Part shown: positions 49,222-59,755 of the stretch, piece by piece
How positions within the stretch are numbered: the first letter of the stretch is position 1
Layout of the letters: each line of letters begins with the position of its first letter
NCBI GenBank assembly: GCA_028752905.1
Contig: JAQNBH010000002.1
Coordinates: 16,354,390 to 16,418,389, forward strand
DNA: 64,000 bases
Direction of reading: 5' to 3'
Source of the DNA: Cladorhizidae sp. MBARI D1340-BT2
Taxonomy: Eukaryota > Porifera > Demospongiae > Poecilosclerida > Cladorhizidae
Program-made: the position numbers and the translations under genes
Notes under the pieces: model-generated
Database searches by the model: none
Told to the model about the DNA's origin: nothing
The model's input: the letters and a program-made list of their open reading frames with translations, nothing else

Positions 49222-50159
49222 CTGCTGCCATGCGCTGGATTTTTTTTGTAGTCTTCTGGTAGTAATAACATTCTAATGAGGTATAGACAAGGTTGTATAG
49301 GGAGAAGGGGGGGGGGGGGGGGGGGGAGATGTTAAATATTGATAGTTCTCGCCTAAGAGAGAGAGAGTTCATGGAAGATAATGAAGTTCGCATCGTGGCT
49401 AAAAACTCGCTCTGCCAACTTCTTTATATCCTGCACACGTGTCTGACCGCGCATTTAACCGAGAAAGACTTTCGTAGTACTCTGAATCCTTCGTTAGCAC
49501 CCTGGTAGGTGTGAAACGCTCTCTCTCGGTGATCCCTTCCCGCTTCACTGTTCCTTTCAACAACCGGCTGCCACAGACGTGGCACCGTCACACTTCAGTC
49601 CTCCACTAATCCTCTGTGCGTAGGGTTCTTCATAACCAGCAGCTGTTGAAAGGCCAAGAGCCCTCCTGTTTCCCTCGTCAAACACACACAGCTAAGCAAC
49701 CCCACAGTCTGAGCAAGTCAATATAGCGCCAACATACTAATTACAAACAGCCTTTCTCTTTGGAGCTTAGTATTGGAGCTTAATATCATATATTGCATTA
49801 TAGAGTAGATTTTTTTTTTAATGCCCCACCCCCCACCCCATCCATCCCCATTCACTGTACCATGGCAGCTGCCTAGAACTAATTAATGATGGCTAATTTT
49901 GTTGTTAATTGCACACCTACTGTACCTCCTTGTGGCGTGGGTGTAAGTTGTATACAGTACCTACGCATGTTTGTGCATCAAGTAAAAGTTAGGTTGCATT
50001 AAGCACAGCAGAGTACCACAGTTGCTACTTTAATAAGTTATTGGGCAATTCTGGGCAACCATTCCTCCCTTGCTTTCTTCTTTTCTCTTTTGCTTCCTTC
50101 TGGGAGGGGACCCTCTCAATGCGTGAAGATGGAATTTTAAAAAACATGCGTGAAAAAAT
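49222..50159. other. unassigned, with a G25 run
   Basis: A G homopolymer of about 25 bases with one interruption at 49307-49328 may form a quadruplex or be an assembly artefact. I find no coding region. Confidence 0.35.
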
Positions 50160-51237
50160 GTTGCATGCACGCACAAAAACCTGCATGCACACATACCTGC
50201 ACACCACATGCATGCATGCACACACACATGACACCACACACATGCATGCACACATACATGCACACCACACACATGCACCACATACATGCACACCACACAT
50301 GCGTGCACACACACATGCACACCACACACATGCATGCACACAAACATGCATGCACACACATGCACACACCCCACATGCATGCACACCACATGCACACCAC
50401 ACACATGCATGCACACTAACATGCACAACACACACACATGCATGCAAGCACACATGCACACCACATACATGCATGCACACAACAGATGCATGCACACACA
50501 CATGCATGCACACACACATGCATGCACACACATGCACACCACACCACACAGATGCATGCACAAACATGCACACCCCACACATGCATGCCACACACCCCAC
50601 ATGCATGCACACCACATATGCACACCACACACATGCATGCACACTAATATGCACACCACACACATCATGCACGCACACATGCACACCACACATGCGTGCA
50701 CTCACACATGCACACCACACACATGCATGCACACCACACACACATGCATGCGCACACATGCACACCACACACACACACCACACACATGCATGCACACACA
50801 CACACCACACACATGCATGCACACACATGCACATCACACACATGCATGCACACACCACATGCATGCGCACACACATGCACACACCACACATGCATGCACA
50901 CCATATGCATGCACACACATGTACACCGCACACACATGCATGCATACACATGCACACCACACACATGCATGCACACACACACATGCACACCACACATGCA
51001 TGCACACACACATGCACACCACACAGATGCATGCACACACACATGCACACCACACACATGCATGCACAAACACCACACACATGCATGCACACACACCACA
51101 CACATGCATGCACACACACACATGCACACTACATACATGCATGCACACACATGCACACCACACACATGCATGCACACACACACACATGCACACCACGCAT
51201 ATGCATGAACACCACACACACACACACACACACACAC
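50160..51237 (+). repeat. 1.08-kb CACA/TGCATG simple repeat
   Basis: Irregular mixture of CACACATGCATGCACACC-type units. All long open frames on both strands here (Cys/Val/His- or Thr/His-rich) are artefacts of it. Alternating purine-pyrimidine runs could adopt Z-DNA. Confidence 0.95.
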
Positions 51238-51656
51238 ATGCAAAAGCAAGACGGAATTCTTGTTTCCCCCTCCAATCCACACCCCTTCTCTGCCACCTCC
51301 AACACAAGACAGTTGGCAGCTATCATAAGCTAGTCTCAGTGTTTACATGCAGATGACATTCCCAACCACAGCCTTCCTTGCTGAGGGCAGGGCCGCTTGT
51401 GTGGCTTTGCTGAGTGATCTTATCATTGCTGTCCACTTGAGCTGTTGCTGGGGTAATTACATGTTTACACATCTTGGGTAATAACTCCAACAATTTGTTA
51501 TCACCCCTTTTTTGAAAAGTGGGTCATTCGACCATTTTAATGGCCTTTAGCACATATTTTCAGTATGTTGTGAAATAATTAGAAGCACCCATACAGACCA
51601 CAGACCCTTTACCATTTTAATTAGTACACTGCTTTTCAGCAAGCTCCCTGATCAAG

Positions 51657-51784
51657 TCAGATCTTCCATCTTCCATTTCTATACATTTTGTTATTATTCT
51701 TGGTAGCAACTAAATCAGTCGCATAAAGACGACTCCATGCTTCAGCAGCCCTCATAAGTTCGGCCATCTTACATAACTCACTCT
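51657..51784 (-). CDS. candidate terminal exon
   Basis: An acceptor (TTATTTTTCTTGCGTTTAG) precedes 51784. The frame SELCKMAELMRAAEAWSRLY, ATDLVATKNNNK ends at TGA 51657. It would be a helical, Ala/Leu-rich C-terminus. The phase does not match the upstream exon candidate at 52162-52254 directly, so another exon or a different gene is needed. Confidence 0.3.
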
Positions 51785-51834
51785 CTAAACGCAAGAAAAA
51801 TAATGCCATGAGTGGGGCGTGACAATGCACTTCT

Positions 51835-51905
51835 TGGTGACCACCTCCTTGGTGACAACGCACTCCTTGGTGACCACCCATTCCTTGGTGACCACACCCT
51901 TTGCC
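51835..51905 (-). repeat. short GGTCACCAAGGA repeat
   Basis: Four to five imperfect copies of about 17 bases of GGTCACCAAGGAGTG on the minus strand. Confidence 0.7.
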
Positions 51906-52161
51906 TGTGCCAATCAGAGGCGAAAGGTTACGCATGACAATCGCCAGGATCACCAAGTAGCAGCTACACGCTGATTGATGGCACTCCAGCAAACTAATTT
52001 TCTAACCTCATTTTATACAGTACACCACCACACACAACACCACCATCCATCCAAAATTGAGTTTATCTTGAATACTACTTAACTTCTGACAGTCTCCCAA
52101 CTTGTTACAACTATAATAAAAGGCGGACATTGTGGACCACAAGCTACACGACTTAACTTAC

Positions 52162-52254
52162 GGTAGCACATCAGCTTGTTCCAGGCGGAAACCCTGCAGC
52201 ATGCGGCACAGCACTTCTGGCACACTCCCAATGCCTTGTTCGACCCAGCACCTT
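52162..52254 (-). CDS. candidate internal exon A
   Basis: Excellent splice signals flank it: TTTTTGCTGTTGTTTACAG before 52254 and ACC|GTAAGT after 52162. Two frames are open. One reads GAGSNKALGVCQKCCAACCR (Cys-rich). The other reads RCWVEQGIGSVPEVLCRMLQ then GFRLEQADVLP. The first frame also joins in phase to exon B. It may equally be a non-coding RNA exon. Confidence 0.45.
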
Positions 52255-52335
52255 CTGTAAACAACAGCAAAAAATAAATAAATAAAAAACCAAATCAAAA
52301 GCGGCTTTGTTTTAAATACCAGAGGTTTTACTTAC

Positions 52336-52390
52336 TCCTCAGTCTTCCCGGCATACCGCTAGCTGTTGGTGAGGTGCAGGATTCGACGGC
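52336..52390 (-). CDS. candidate internal exon B, upstream of A
   Basis: The acceptor is GTGGTTTTTTTCTAG before 52390, the donor GGA|GTAAGT after 52336. The 55-bp exon reads AVESCTSPTASGMPGRLR and joins exon A in phase across an 81-bp intron. The short intron fits a compact invertebrate gene. The protein is unknown. Confidence 0.45.
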
Positions 52391-52553
52391 CTAGAAAAAA
52401 ACCACTACACAAAGTCAATCAACCGTTCTACAAACCACTTTCCCCTCTAAGCTTATCGCGGTCTAGATGGGCGTGTCCAAAATTGGAAGTGGGAGGAGCG
52501 AGTTTTGACAGCCACCGTTTTGACAACCCTAACCCGTAACCGGATAGTTCCTA

Positions 52554-53130
52554 TCAGAGAGTTTGGTAGTGCAACAATTTTCCCAAGTCGGCAAGGCCAC
52601 ATTAAGATTCTAATAAACAGTTAAATTGACCAGTGGTCTTGGCAAGGGCTTAGATAACAAAGAGGATACGAATGTAAAACTCGGGAGTTGTCAGATATAG
52701 TTAACTTTGGAGTTCTGCGGAAGTCTAGCCTTGCTGAAATAGGAACACTTCATCCAGTCTTATCACCTTCATTCTCACTGTCACCATTATTAGGTACCCA
52801 TGCACAGCAGTTGGTCGTGATCAGAAGTTGCTAAGTAGTTTAACAGATAGGAAGCCTTACCATAGTTCACTGTCAGAGAGTTAGGTAGTGGCAACAATTT
52901 TCCCAAGGGCACATTAAGGTTCTAATCAACAGTTAGATTGACCAGTGGTCTTGGCAAGGGCTTAGATAAAGGATTTGAATACAAAACTCGGGAGTCATCG
53001 GATATAGTTAACCTTGTTCTGAGCAAGTTCTGCCTTGCTTAATAGATCACTTCATCCAGTCTTGTCATCATCAATCTCAGTCACCATTATTAGGTACCCA
53101 TGCACAGCAGTTGGTCGTGATCAGAAGTCG
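52554..53130 (+). repeat. tandem duplication, about 319-bp unit, 2 copies
   Basis: Both copies contain CAACAATTTTCCCAAG, GACCAGTGGTCTTGGCAAGG, GGATATAGTTAAC-type text and GGTACCCATGCACAGCAGTT. They differ by scattered substitutions and small indels. Confidence 0.85.
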
Positions 53131-53149
53131 ATAAAAGAGGTTAACAGGA

Positions 53150-53860
53150 GACAAGGAAGCTGGAATGAGTTGGAAAATTGGTGAGAAGATAATGGAAAAG
53201 GTAGCTACTTGTGGTTTGACAGGGAATTAAGGGGTAATTTCCAAAAGGCAGAAGAGTGGATTGGAAAAGTGACATGGATGAGCGGAGTGAACATAGATGA
53301 TAGAGGAAGGGTGTTGTGGGAGCTTCTAGTAAGACCAAGTTTGGAGTATGCAGTGCGCAGGAGGACGTAATACATCAAGAAGTTAGAGGCAGCACAGACG
53401 AGTAGGTGGGAGATAGCTTGGGGCTAGCATGCCATAGCAGGAGTGGCAGTGCAGGAGATTTGAGGTGGTGGTGGGGTGGGGGGTGGGGGGGGGGGGGGGG
53501 GGGGGGGGAGGGCTAGAAAAGAGGAGGGAAGAGATAAAGGTGTTACTTGGTAGGGGATGATGCAGAATGGTCAGCGATGAGAGGTGTTTAATGTGTGTGA
53601 TAGAGGATGTAACACGATTCTTGGTCATCGGCAGGGAATTTGAGTAGGACCGGCAAGTGCTGGTGGATGTAATGCACAGAATTGTGGGGCTGGAAAATGG
53701 CTGGATGAATTTGGAAAAGCGCTTGTGAAGGGGAAAGTGGCACAGTTGTTGGGAAAAGATGTACGGGTGGTAAGTAAAGGTGTGTTTGGAGGTGGGTGAA
53801 TGTGTATATAGTAAAATGTATAGAAGTGGTGGCAGAGAAGGAAAGATTACTGTGGCTGTC
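53150..53860 (+). pseudogene. LINE reverse-transcriptase 3' remnant
   Basis: GRVLWELLVRPSLEYAV near 53305 matches the thumb-region pattern (WE.LV.P.LEY) that follows the polymerase in many LINEs. About 270 bases later ERCLMC...IEDVTRFLVIGREF keeps the C-terminal zinc-type pattern (R.C..C....ED..HFL..C.EF), with the last Cys lost. Stops, frameshifts and a G-run of about 24 bases (53485-53510) interrupt it. The clade is not assignable. Confidence 0.5.
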
Positions 53861-54179
53861 ACTTTAGCAGCTCATGCCTGGTACAAATGTAGATTTCTTT
53901 TAGCGCTGACATTGTCTGGTAAGTTGTCCTATTGTTATTATCCCACTCTTGTTTTGTCGATATATATACACGTGTGTATATACGTATATATACATATGCA
54001 TATATATACACATGTATATGTATCATGCAAACTGTATATATAAACGTATGTGTATGTATTATACATGCATAAATAAAATTATTGAGATGGTCATTGTAGA
54101 TGGTCATTGTAATTTTTATTATGATTTATGATTTAGCTTGATAATGTTGAGCCTATCAAGGTCACCACATACACAGTTT

Positions 54180-54358
54180 AATTATGGAATTTTAACGAAA
54201 TTCATTTTCCAACCGGGCACTTGACCATGTACTTGAGTTTTAGCACCGAATGAAAACTATATACTTGTTGCATAGTCTAGCCACTGGTGCTAATTTCTAC
54301 TCTTTAGCACTTGGCAATCTGGAGATAAATATGTGGCAAAATCAAGCATTCAGGTTTT
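54180..54358 (+). mobile_element. inner foldback family, cut by assembly gap
   Basis: The right-arm start is present: TTAACGAAATTCATTTTCCA, GCACTTGGCAATCTGGAGAT, CAGGTTTT. The sequence then becomes N exactly inside the arm. Confidence 0.7.
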
Positions 54359-54458
54359 NNNNNNNNNNNNNNNNNNNNNNNNNNNNNNNNNNNNNNNNNN
54401 NNNNNNNNNNNNNNNNNNNNNNNNNNNNNNNNNNNNNNNNNNNNNNNNNNNNNNNNNN
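54359..54458. other. assembly gap (100 N)
   Basis: One hundred N characters, a conventional unknown-length gap. Nothing can be said about its content, and the two flanks may not be adjacent. Confidence 1.
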
Positions 54459-54817
54459 TGTTAAGCAGATGATTGTTATTAGACCAATAGACCTCTCAGT
54501 TCTTGCATTCATGAAAATTGGTATGTATAGCATGTGAGCTAGCTATATTACATTAGCTTGCATTAGCTTGCATTAGCTTGCATTAGCTGCATTGACTTAA
54601 TGTGTCATGAAGATTCCTGTGGTCTTATGAATGGACTTACTTAACACAAATTATATGTGGGGGGGAAAAAGAAAGAAAAACATGGATTGACTGATTAGAG
54701 AGGAAATAAGACTGTACCAATGTTGTCCACAACCAGTGTGGCGACCCTCTACCATTTAAAATCATGTACACCTGCTTGTATGGTAATCATACAAATATAT
54801 ATATACATATATTATGC

Positions 54818-54985
54818 TCTCAACGAACTCTCAGTTGACATAACAAAATTACAATAATCTTCTCAATAATCAACTTGAATTTTTCTCTCTCAAAATTTTG
54901 ATTAGATGCCTTCATCACTATCCTGATGAAGGCTAGAGCATCTAGTCAAAACATCGAGAGAGTAAAATTATTGTGAAGGTGGTAA
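54818..54985 (+). mobile_element. full copy of the 169-bp CTGATGA foldback family
   Basis: It starts CTCAACGAACTCTCAGTTGA, continues CTTCTCAATAATCAACTTGA and GATTAGATGCCTTCATCACT, and has the centre CCTGATGAAGGCTAGAGCAT followed by CTAGTCAAAACATCGAGAG. It ends around ATTGTGAAGG. The left arm mirrors the right arm as in 7826-7994. Confidence 0.8.
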
Positions 54986-55559
54986 AAGTCAACTCGGTTG
55001 TGTCTGCATACAGACTTTGTTTACAGCAATAAGACATGGCATGTGCCTATATACATAATGTCCCAACAACAATAAAGCTCCGAGTTGCAGTATAGTCCTC
55101 CACCATTCAACTATACAAACAATGAAAAAACAGCTTGAAACACGAACAAAATTGCAACAACAAAACAAGACTACTATATTTTGATTGATTAAAAAGAGAG
55201 TTGACTGTACTCCGGTAGGGTCAGCTACAGCCTCCTTCAAAGACTTGGTAACAGTTACAGGAGAACTCTACCAGCCAAACAGCAGATATTTTGGTGGAGG
55301 ATCAGCTACTACTTCTTTTGACTTGGTAATGATTGCCTAGGAGCAAGAACTTCATAAACCAAATGATTGCAGGTCATTCGTTCAGCTTATAATAAAACAC
55401 GTGGGTTTGCTTGATTGCACCAATCGACTTAGTCACCCCCTGATTCTGGCAATCGAGAAACAGAGTGGTCTAGAAGATGTGCATTGGAACATCTGGTGCC
55501 ATCTGGTGCTACAGGCTTTATGATTGGACCTATTCTGTGCAAGTCACATGTGTGTGGGG
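54986..55559. other. unassigned
   Basis: No gene is recognised. Two diverged copies of a phrase of about 60 bases (GGTCAGCTACAGCCTCCTTC / GGATCAGCTACTACTTCTTT followed by ACTTGGTAA) occur near 55218 and 55298. Confidence 0.3.
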
Positions 55560-55590
55560 GGGGGGAGGGGGGGGGGGTGGGGGGGGGGGA
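55553..55590 (+). repeat. G-rich tract
   Basis: Runs of 8-12 G separated by single A or T could fold as G-quadruplexes. Confidence 0.7.
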
Positions 55591-55599
55591 TGAGAGATA

Positions 55600-56660
55600 C
55601 GTACACAGAACACATGATCTTATTGAAGATGAATTTCAAGGTCTTCCACACTTTCTACGGTCATTTTTGATGTGCTGCTTTATTATGTTAGTAAGGGAAT
55701 CAAGGCATGCTGGCAGTCTTTTTTGGAACCAAAACTACAGGGGTTGAACCAGATTGGAAGGAAGGGGCCGTCAAAGTATATTGAAACCAGTGTGTGATCT
55801 GTGCCATTTAGAGCACACTCGTGAATTTGGGGTGATTTGTAGCTTCTTGTGCGTGTGTGTGTGTGTGTGTGGAGGAGGGGGAGGGGGGAAGTTACTGACT
55901 ACCATTTTAAAGAGGTGGGTCAAACCAATATAAAGAGTGCTTAGGACACTTAAGATTACCTTGAAGAGGAATTCACAGGGGTTTTCAATCCTTTGGCCCG
56001 CCAGTTCAGGAACGATAAGGACGACCCTTGAAAATGATTTCTTAAAATTAATATATTAATAATATATATATATACATTGGGGGAGGTGGGGTTGCTGTCC
56101 CATCATTTTATATTTTATAAGTGGGTCAAATTGACATAGGGAGTGCTAGTGCCCTGATAGATGAAAGACTTTGAAGAGAAGTTCACAGTTTTTTTATTGG
56201 TTCTTTGTACTTCCTGTTTATTACTTCGAGAAAGATCCGAGACACGCTGGAAGTGTTGTTTCTTCTAGCTATAATTGGCCGAAACTACCATTTAGGATAC
56301 TCTGAGAAGCTGTCAAAGTGAGTTTTAGCTGAGATATTAGCTTAGTTTTCTTGTGTTTTCAAATGTCCCCATTTTGAAGCAAAGGTCAAACCATTACAGG
56401 GAGTGCTCCCAGGCTGATATAATGTCTCCAAGACGAGTTTCACAGTTTTTAGCAACCTTTGTGCTGCCAGTTCACTACCTTTGTTAAGGATTCAGGGCAT
56501 GCTATATAAAAGTAAAAATTAAAAAAATCCATTTAGGAATGCTAAGAAGCTATATACCAAAGTGAGTTATGGTTGAGATGTGTGCTTGGTTTATTTATTT
56601 TTTGCAACCAACATTTCAAAAAAGGTGTCGAGCCAGTATCAGGGAGTACTGCAGAACTCC
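55600..56660 (+). repeat. degenerate tandem repeat, about 250-bp unit, 4 copies
   Basis: Each block has a 'GTGGGTCAAA...GGGAGTGCT' line, then a GAAGAG..TTCACAG(T)TTTT line, then GGCATGCTGG or related, then ACCATTTAGGA(A)T. Copies are strongly diverged, which suggests an old duplicated exon-like or transposon segment. Confidence 0.55.
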
Positions 56661-57523
56661 CTGTATTGGTAGTCACTGTAAGAAATGGTTTGTTTTGCGT
56701 ACTTTTCTAAAAGAAAATAAAGCATAAATAAAGGCTATCTACATTGTCTGGTTGTCCAGGAAGAACTGTCACCAGCTACAACCTGTTCCAATTGAGCATC
56801 CAACACCATTGAGTGCCTTTTCAAACAACACCCATCTGGCTACTTGATGACGACTTAACTAAGCTCCTGGACAACTGGAAAGTGCTTCTGCCATATAACC
56901 ACAATGGTGTCTTTAGCATTGCTGCTAATGAAGGTCACCTATATTTTATAATGCACATCCCCCAGTTATGACACCATAATACATGTTTGGAATCAGATGG
57001 ATTTTCGCATCAGTAAGCTAGTAAAAGTATAGGCTTACAATACCAATATTGAAAGCATCAACAGAAGACTGCAATAACTTCAACCAAGATATTAGAAAAG
57101 CCTTTGATAAACATGATCATCCATCCCCTGAAGTTTTGCCACCACCCCATGCAGCACTACTACTAAGTAACAACGCTGCCAATGGCATCCACATTGATAC
57201 AACTCTAGGGTAAGAAACCATTACAAACCTCTATGCTGACATCCTAGGCTTGGCAACGCCAGTAAAGGAGGTGGGGGAAAATGAAGCTAGTCTCTATAAT
57301 AATGTAAGATTGAATCATGGTTGACATAAATTTACTCCATCTAGCATAAGCCAAATTACGAGTTTAGTCAGAGTCGCGCCAACTGCGCCCTGGCTTAGTC
57401 AATACAGTCGTAGCGAAGCTATATAGCTACTCACTAGAGTGTACTAACAGCCTATTATCTCAAAAGCCAATGTCATCTCGACCATTAACAGCGGAGTGAG
57501 GTTGTAAGCACGAAGCTAGCTAG

Positions 57524-57554
<31 letters not shown>

Positions 57555-57777
57555 ACTGAAAATACGTCGACTAGCTATGTATTTATGCAGGAACTTAAGT
57601 AATTAGTATTTCTAGGGATATTGAATTCCCAGCCGCAGTTTCCCATCAACTTCGGAGTTACTGACGAATTTCGTAAATGGTCTAGCTACATGTAAAGACC
57701 TAGGTCTTGTATTCTTCTATGTTATAGACTCCATCTAGGACTAAGGTCTGTACTCTTCCTCAATGAGCCCTACTTAC
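56661..57777. other. unassigned, possible LINE upstream debris
   Basis: No clear domain is seen. Because an APE-type LINE fragment starts at 57825, some of this may be its degraded 5' part. A C-run followed by (AC)n lies at 57525-57557. Confidence 0.3.
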
Positions 57778-57812
57778 TAGGGCTAGGGCTAGGGCTAGGG
57801 CTAGGGCTAGGA
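57778..57812 (+). repeat. pure (GGGCTA)5-6
   Basis: CTAGGGCTAGGGCTAGGGCT and onward, a clean hexamer tract of the family seen degenerate at 30843 and 38241. Confidence 0.9.
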
Positions 57813-57824
57813 CACTACTACGGG

Positions 57825-59430
57825 CACGGTTATTGACTTGGTCATTACGAACGCCACCACCACGTTCCAGTTACCTCTTTTCACCTGCATTCCCCGCACA
57901 ACCTAAAGATGATATGGACGGCCTGAACAACTGGCTCTTAAATTTTGATTTTCACTACTTGAAAGAATCTGTATGGCAATACTAAAATCAGTAGCTATCA
58001 CCAATGCTATCATAATTATGTCATTGACATAAAATGTCAATAAAGGCCGAAATGGTTGTCTCCCAAAATAAAGTATTCTGTCAACTGTATTCACTCAAGC
58101 CGAAAAAATACAGGATGGCTCCTTCTACCCCCAACTGTGAGCAACTACTCTCCTTGACACACCAACTTCTTCACTTCCATATGTCCTAAGATTCCCTCAC
58201 TGAAGACAACTATATTAATATTAACATTAACAACCCAGCCAGAATTTTACAAAAGTATTACACATTCCAACCTGATCCTGTCTCAACTTCATCATGGGTC
58301 TACAATAACTTCTACTGACAATGAAAGAGCTACTCTGCTGAACAACTACCTCAATTCTGTTTTCACTAGGAACCCGTTTATCGATTCCATGCTTGTTTCC
58401 TCAGATGTCTTCTCCACCATTTCCTTCTCTGCTGAGAAAGTGTAAAATATCCTTAGTAAACTTAACCCAAACATAGATAAAGGAATTGATGGCACGTGAG
58501 GAGTACTTGAACACTGTGCTTTATATAGTAAGTAAAGGAATTGATGGCATCGATCCAGGAGTTACTTGAACACTGTGCTTTAGTAAGTATAGGAATTGAT
58601 GGCATGGGCCTAGGAGTACTTGAACACTGTGCTTTAGTAAATATAGGAATGGGTCCAGGAGTACTTGAACACTGTGCTTTAGTAAGTAAAGGAATTGATG
58701 GCATGGGTCCAGGAGTACTTGAACACTGTGCTTTAGTAAGTAAAGGAATTGATGGCATGAGTCCAGGAGTACTTGAACACTGTGCTTTAGTAAGTAAAGG
58801 AATTGATGGCATGGGTCCAGGAGTAATTGCTTTAGTAAGTAAAGTAATTGATGACATGGGTCCAGGAGTACTTGAACACTGTGCTTTAGTGAGTAAAGGA
58901 ATTGGGCATGGGTCCAGGAGTACTTGAACACTGTGCTTTAGTGAGTAAAGGGGCATGGGTCCAGGAGTACTTGAACACTGTGCTTTAGTAAGTAAAAGAA
59001 TTGATGGCATGGGTCCAGCAGTACTTGAACACTGCTTTGGCTCATCTGTTTTCAGTGAGTAGCTCTCTCTAACTAGTACATATTCTAGCAGATTGGTGCA
59101 TCTACAAGGTGACTTCAATTTATAAATCAGGAGATAAATTCTTGGTTGCCATGACTGCTACCAACTTCAACATATGTTTCCCGGGTAACTGGAGTTCAAA
59201 CTGGAAACTGAACCAATGTTAACAAGCGTGTTCGTGTCAGTTTCTGTACTACTCTGAAAACTCATGCAACTCTTTTACTTATCATGTTGGTGACCTATCC
59301 ATTGAGACCAAGTCATTTCAGTGTGATGAATATCTTTCGTGGGAGCTACACTTCAACCACATTGCTGCCAAAGCCCTCAGGCACCTAGTCTTCTTAGGTG
59401 CACTCAGTGTGATGGTAACTCTGTGAACAC
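57825..59430 (+). pseudogene. APE-type LINE (Jockey/CR1-like) remnant with internal amplification
   Basis: GTVIDLVITNATTT at 57825 matches the end of the apurinic endonuclease domain (ILDLV.TN). The spacer before the polymerase is visible near 58310-58400 (DNERATLLNNYLNSVFT, FSAEKV.NILSKLNPN). KGIDGMGPGVLEHCALV is the polymerase entry motif (pattern GIDGI.P.VLK.CA.). After an amplified array, ILADWCIYKVTSIYKSGDK follows (pattern W....V.PI.K.GD). The C-terminal HVGDLSIETKSFQCDEYLSW, ELHFNHIAAKALRHLVFLGA follows directly, so most of the palm is deleted. Stops occur throughout. The clade assignment is by motif pattern only. Confidence 0.65.
58482..59030 (+). repeat. 54-bp minisatellite inside the LINE, about 10-11 copies
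   Basis: The unit GTAAGTAAAGGAATTGATGG, CATGGGTCCAGGAGTACTTG, AACACTGTGCTTTA encodes KGIDGMGPGVLEHCALVS in the LINE frame. The length is a multiple of three, so frames remain open across it on both strands. Copies differ by short deletions. Confidence 0.9.
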
Positions 59431-59454
59431 ACACAAAACAATACTGAAAACCCA

Positions 59455-59755
<301 letters not shown>

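Noticed and set aside
50025..51356. Several long Cys/Val/His- or Thr/His-rich frames on both strands (up to 430 codons)
   Set aside because: All come from the CACA/TGCATG simple repeat; composition is fixed by the repeat and both strands are open.
58462..59118. 218-codon minus-strand repeat protein
   Set aside because: Shadow of the 54-bp array; the plus strand is the LINE reverse-transcriptase frame.
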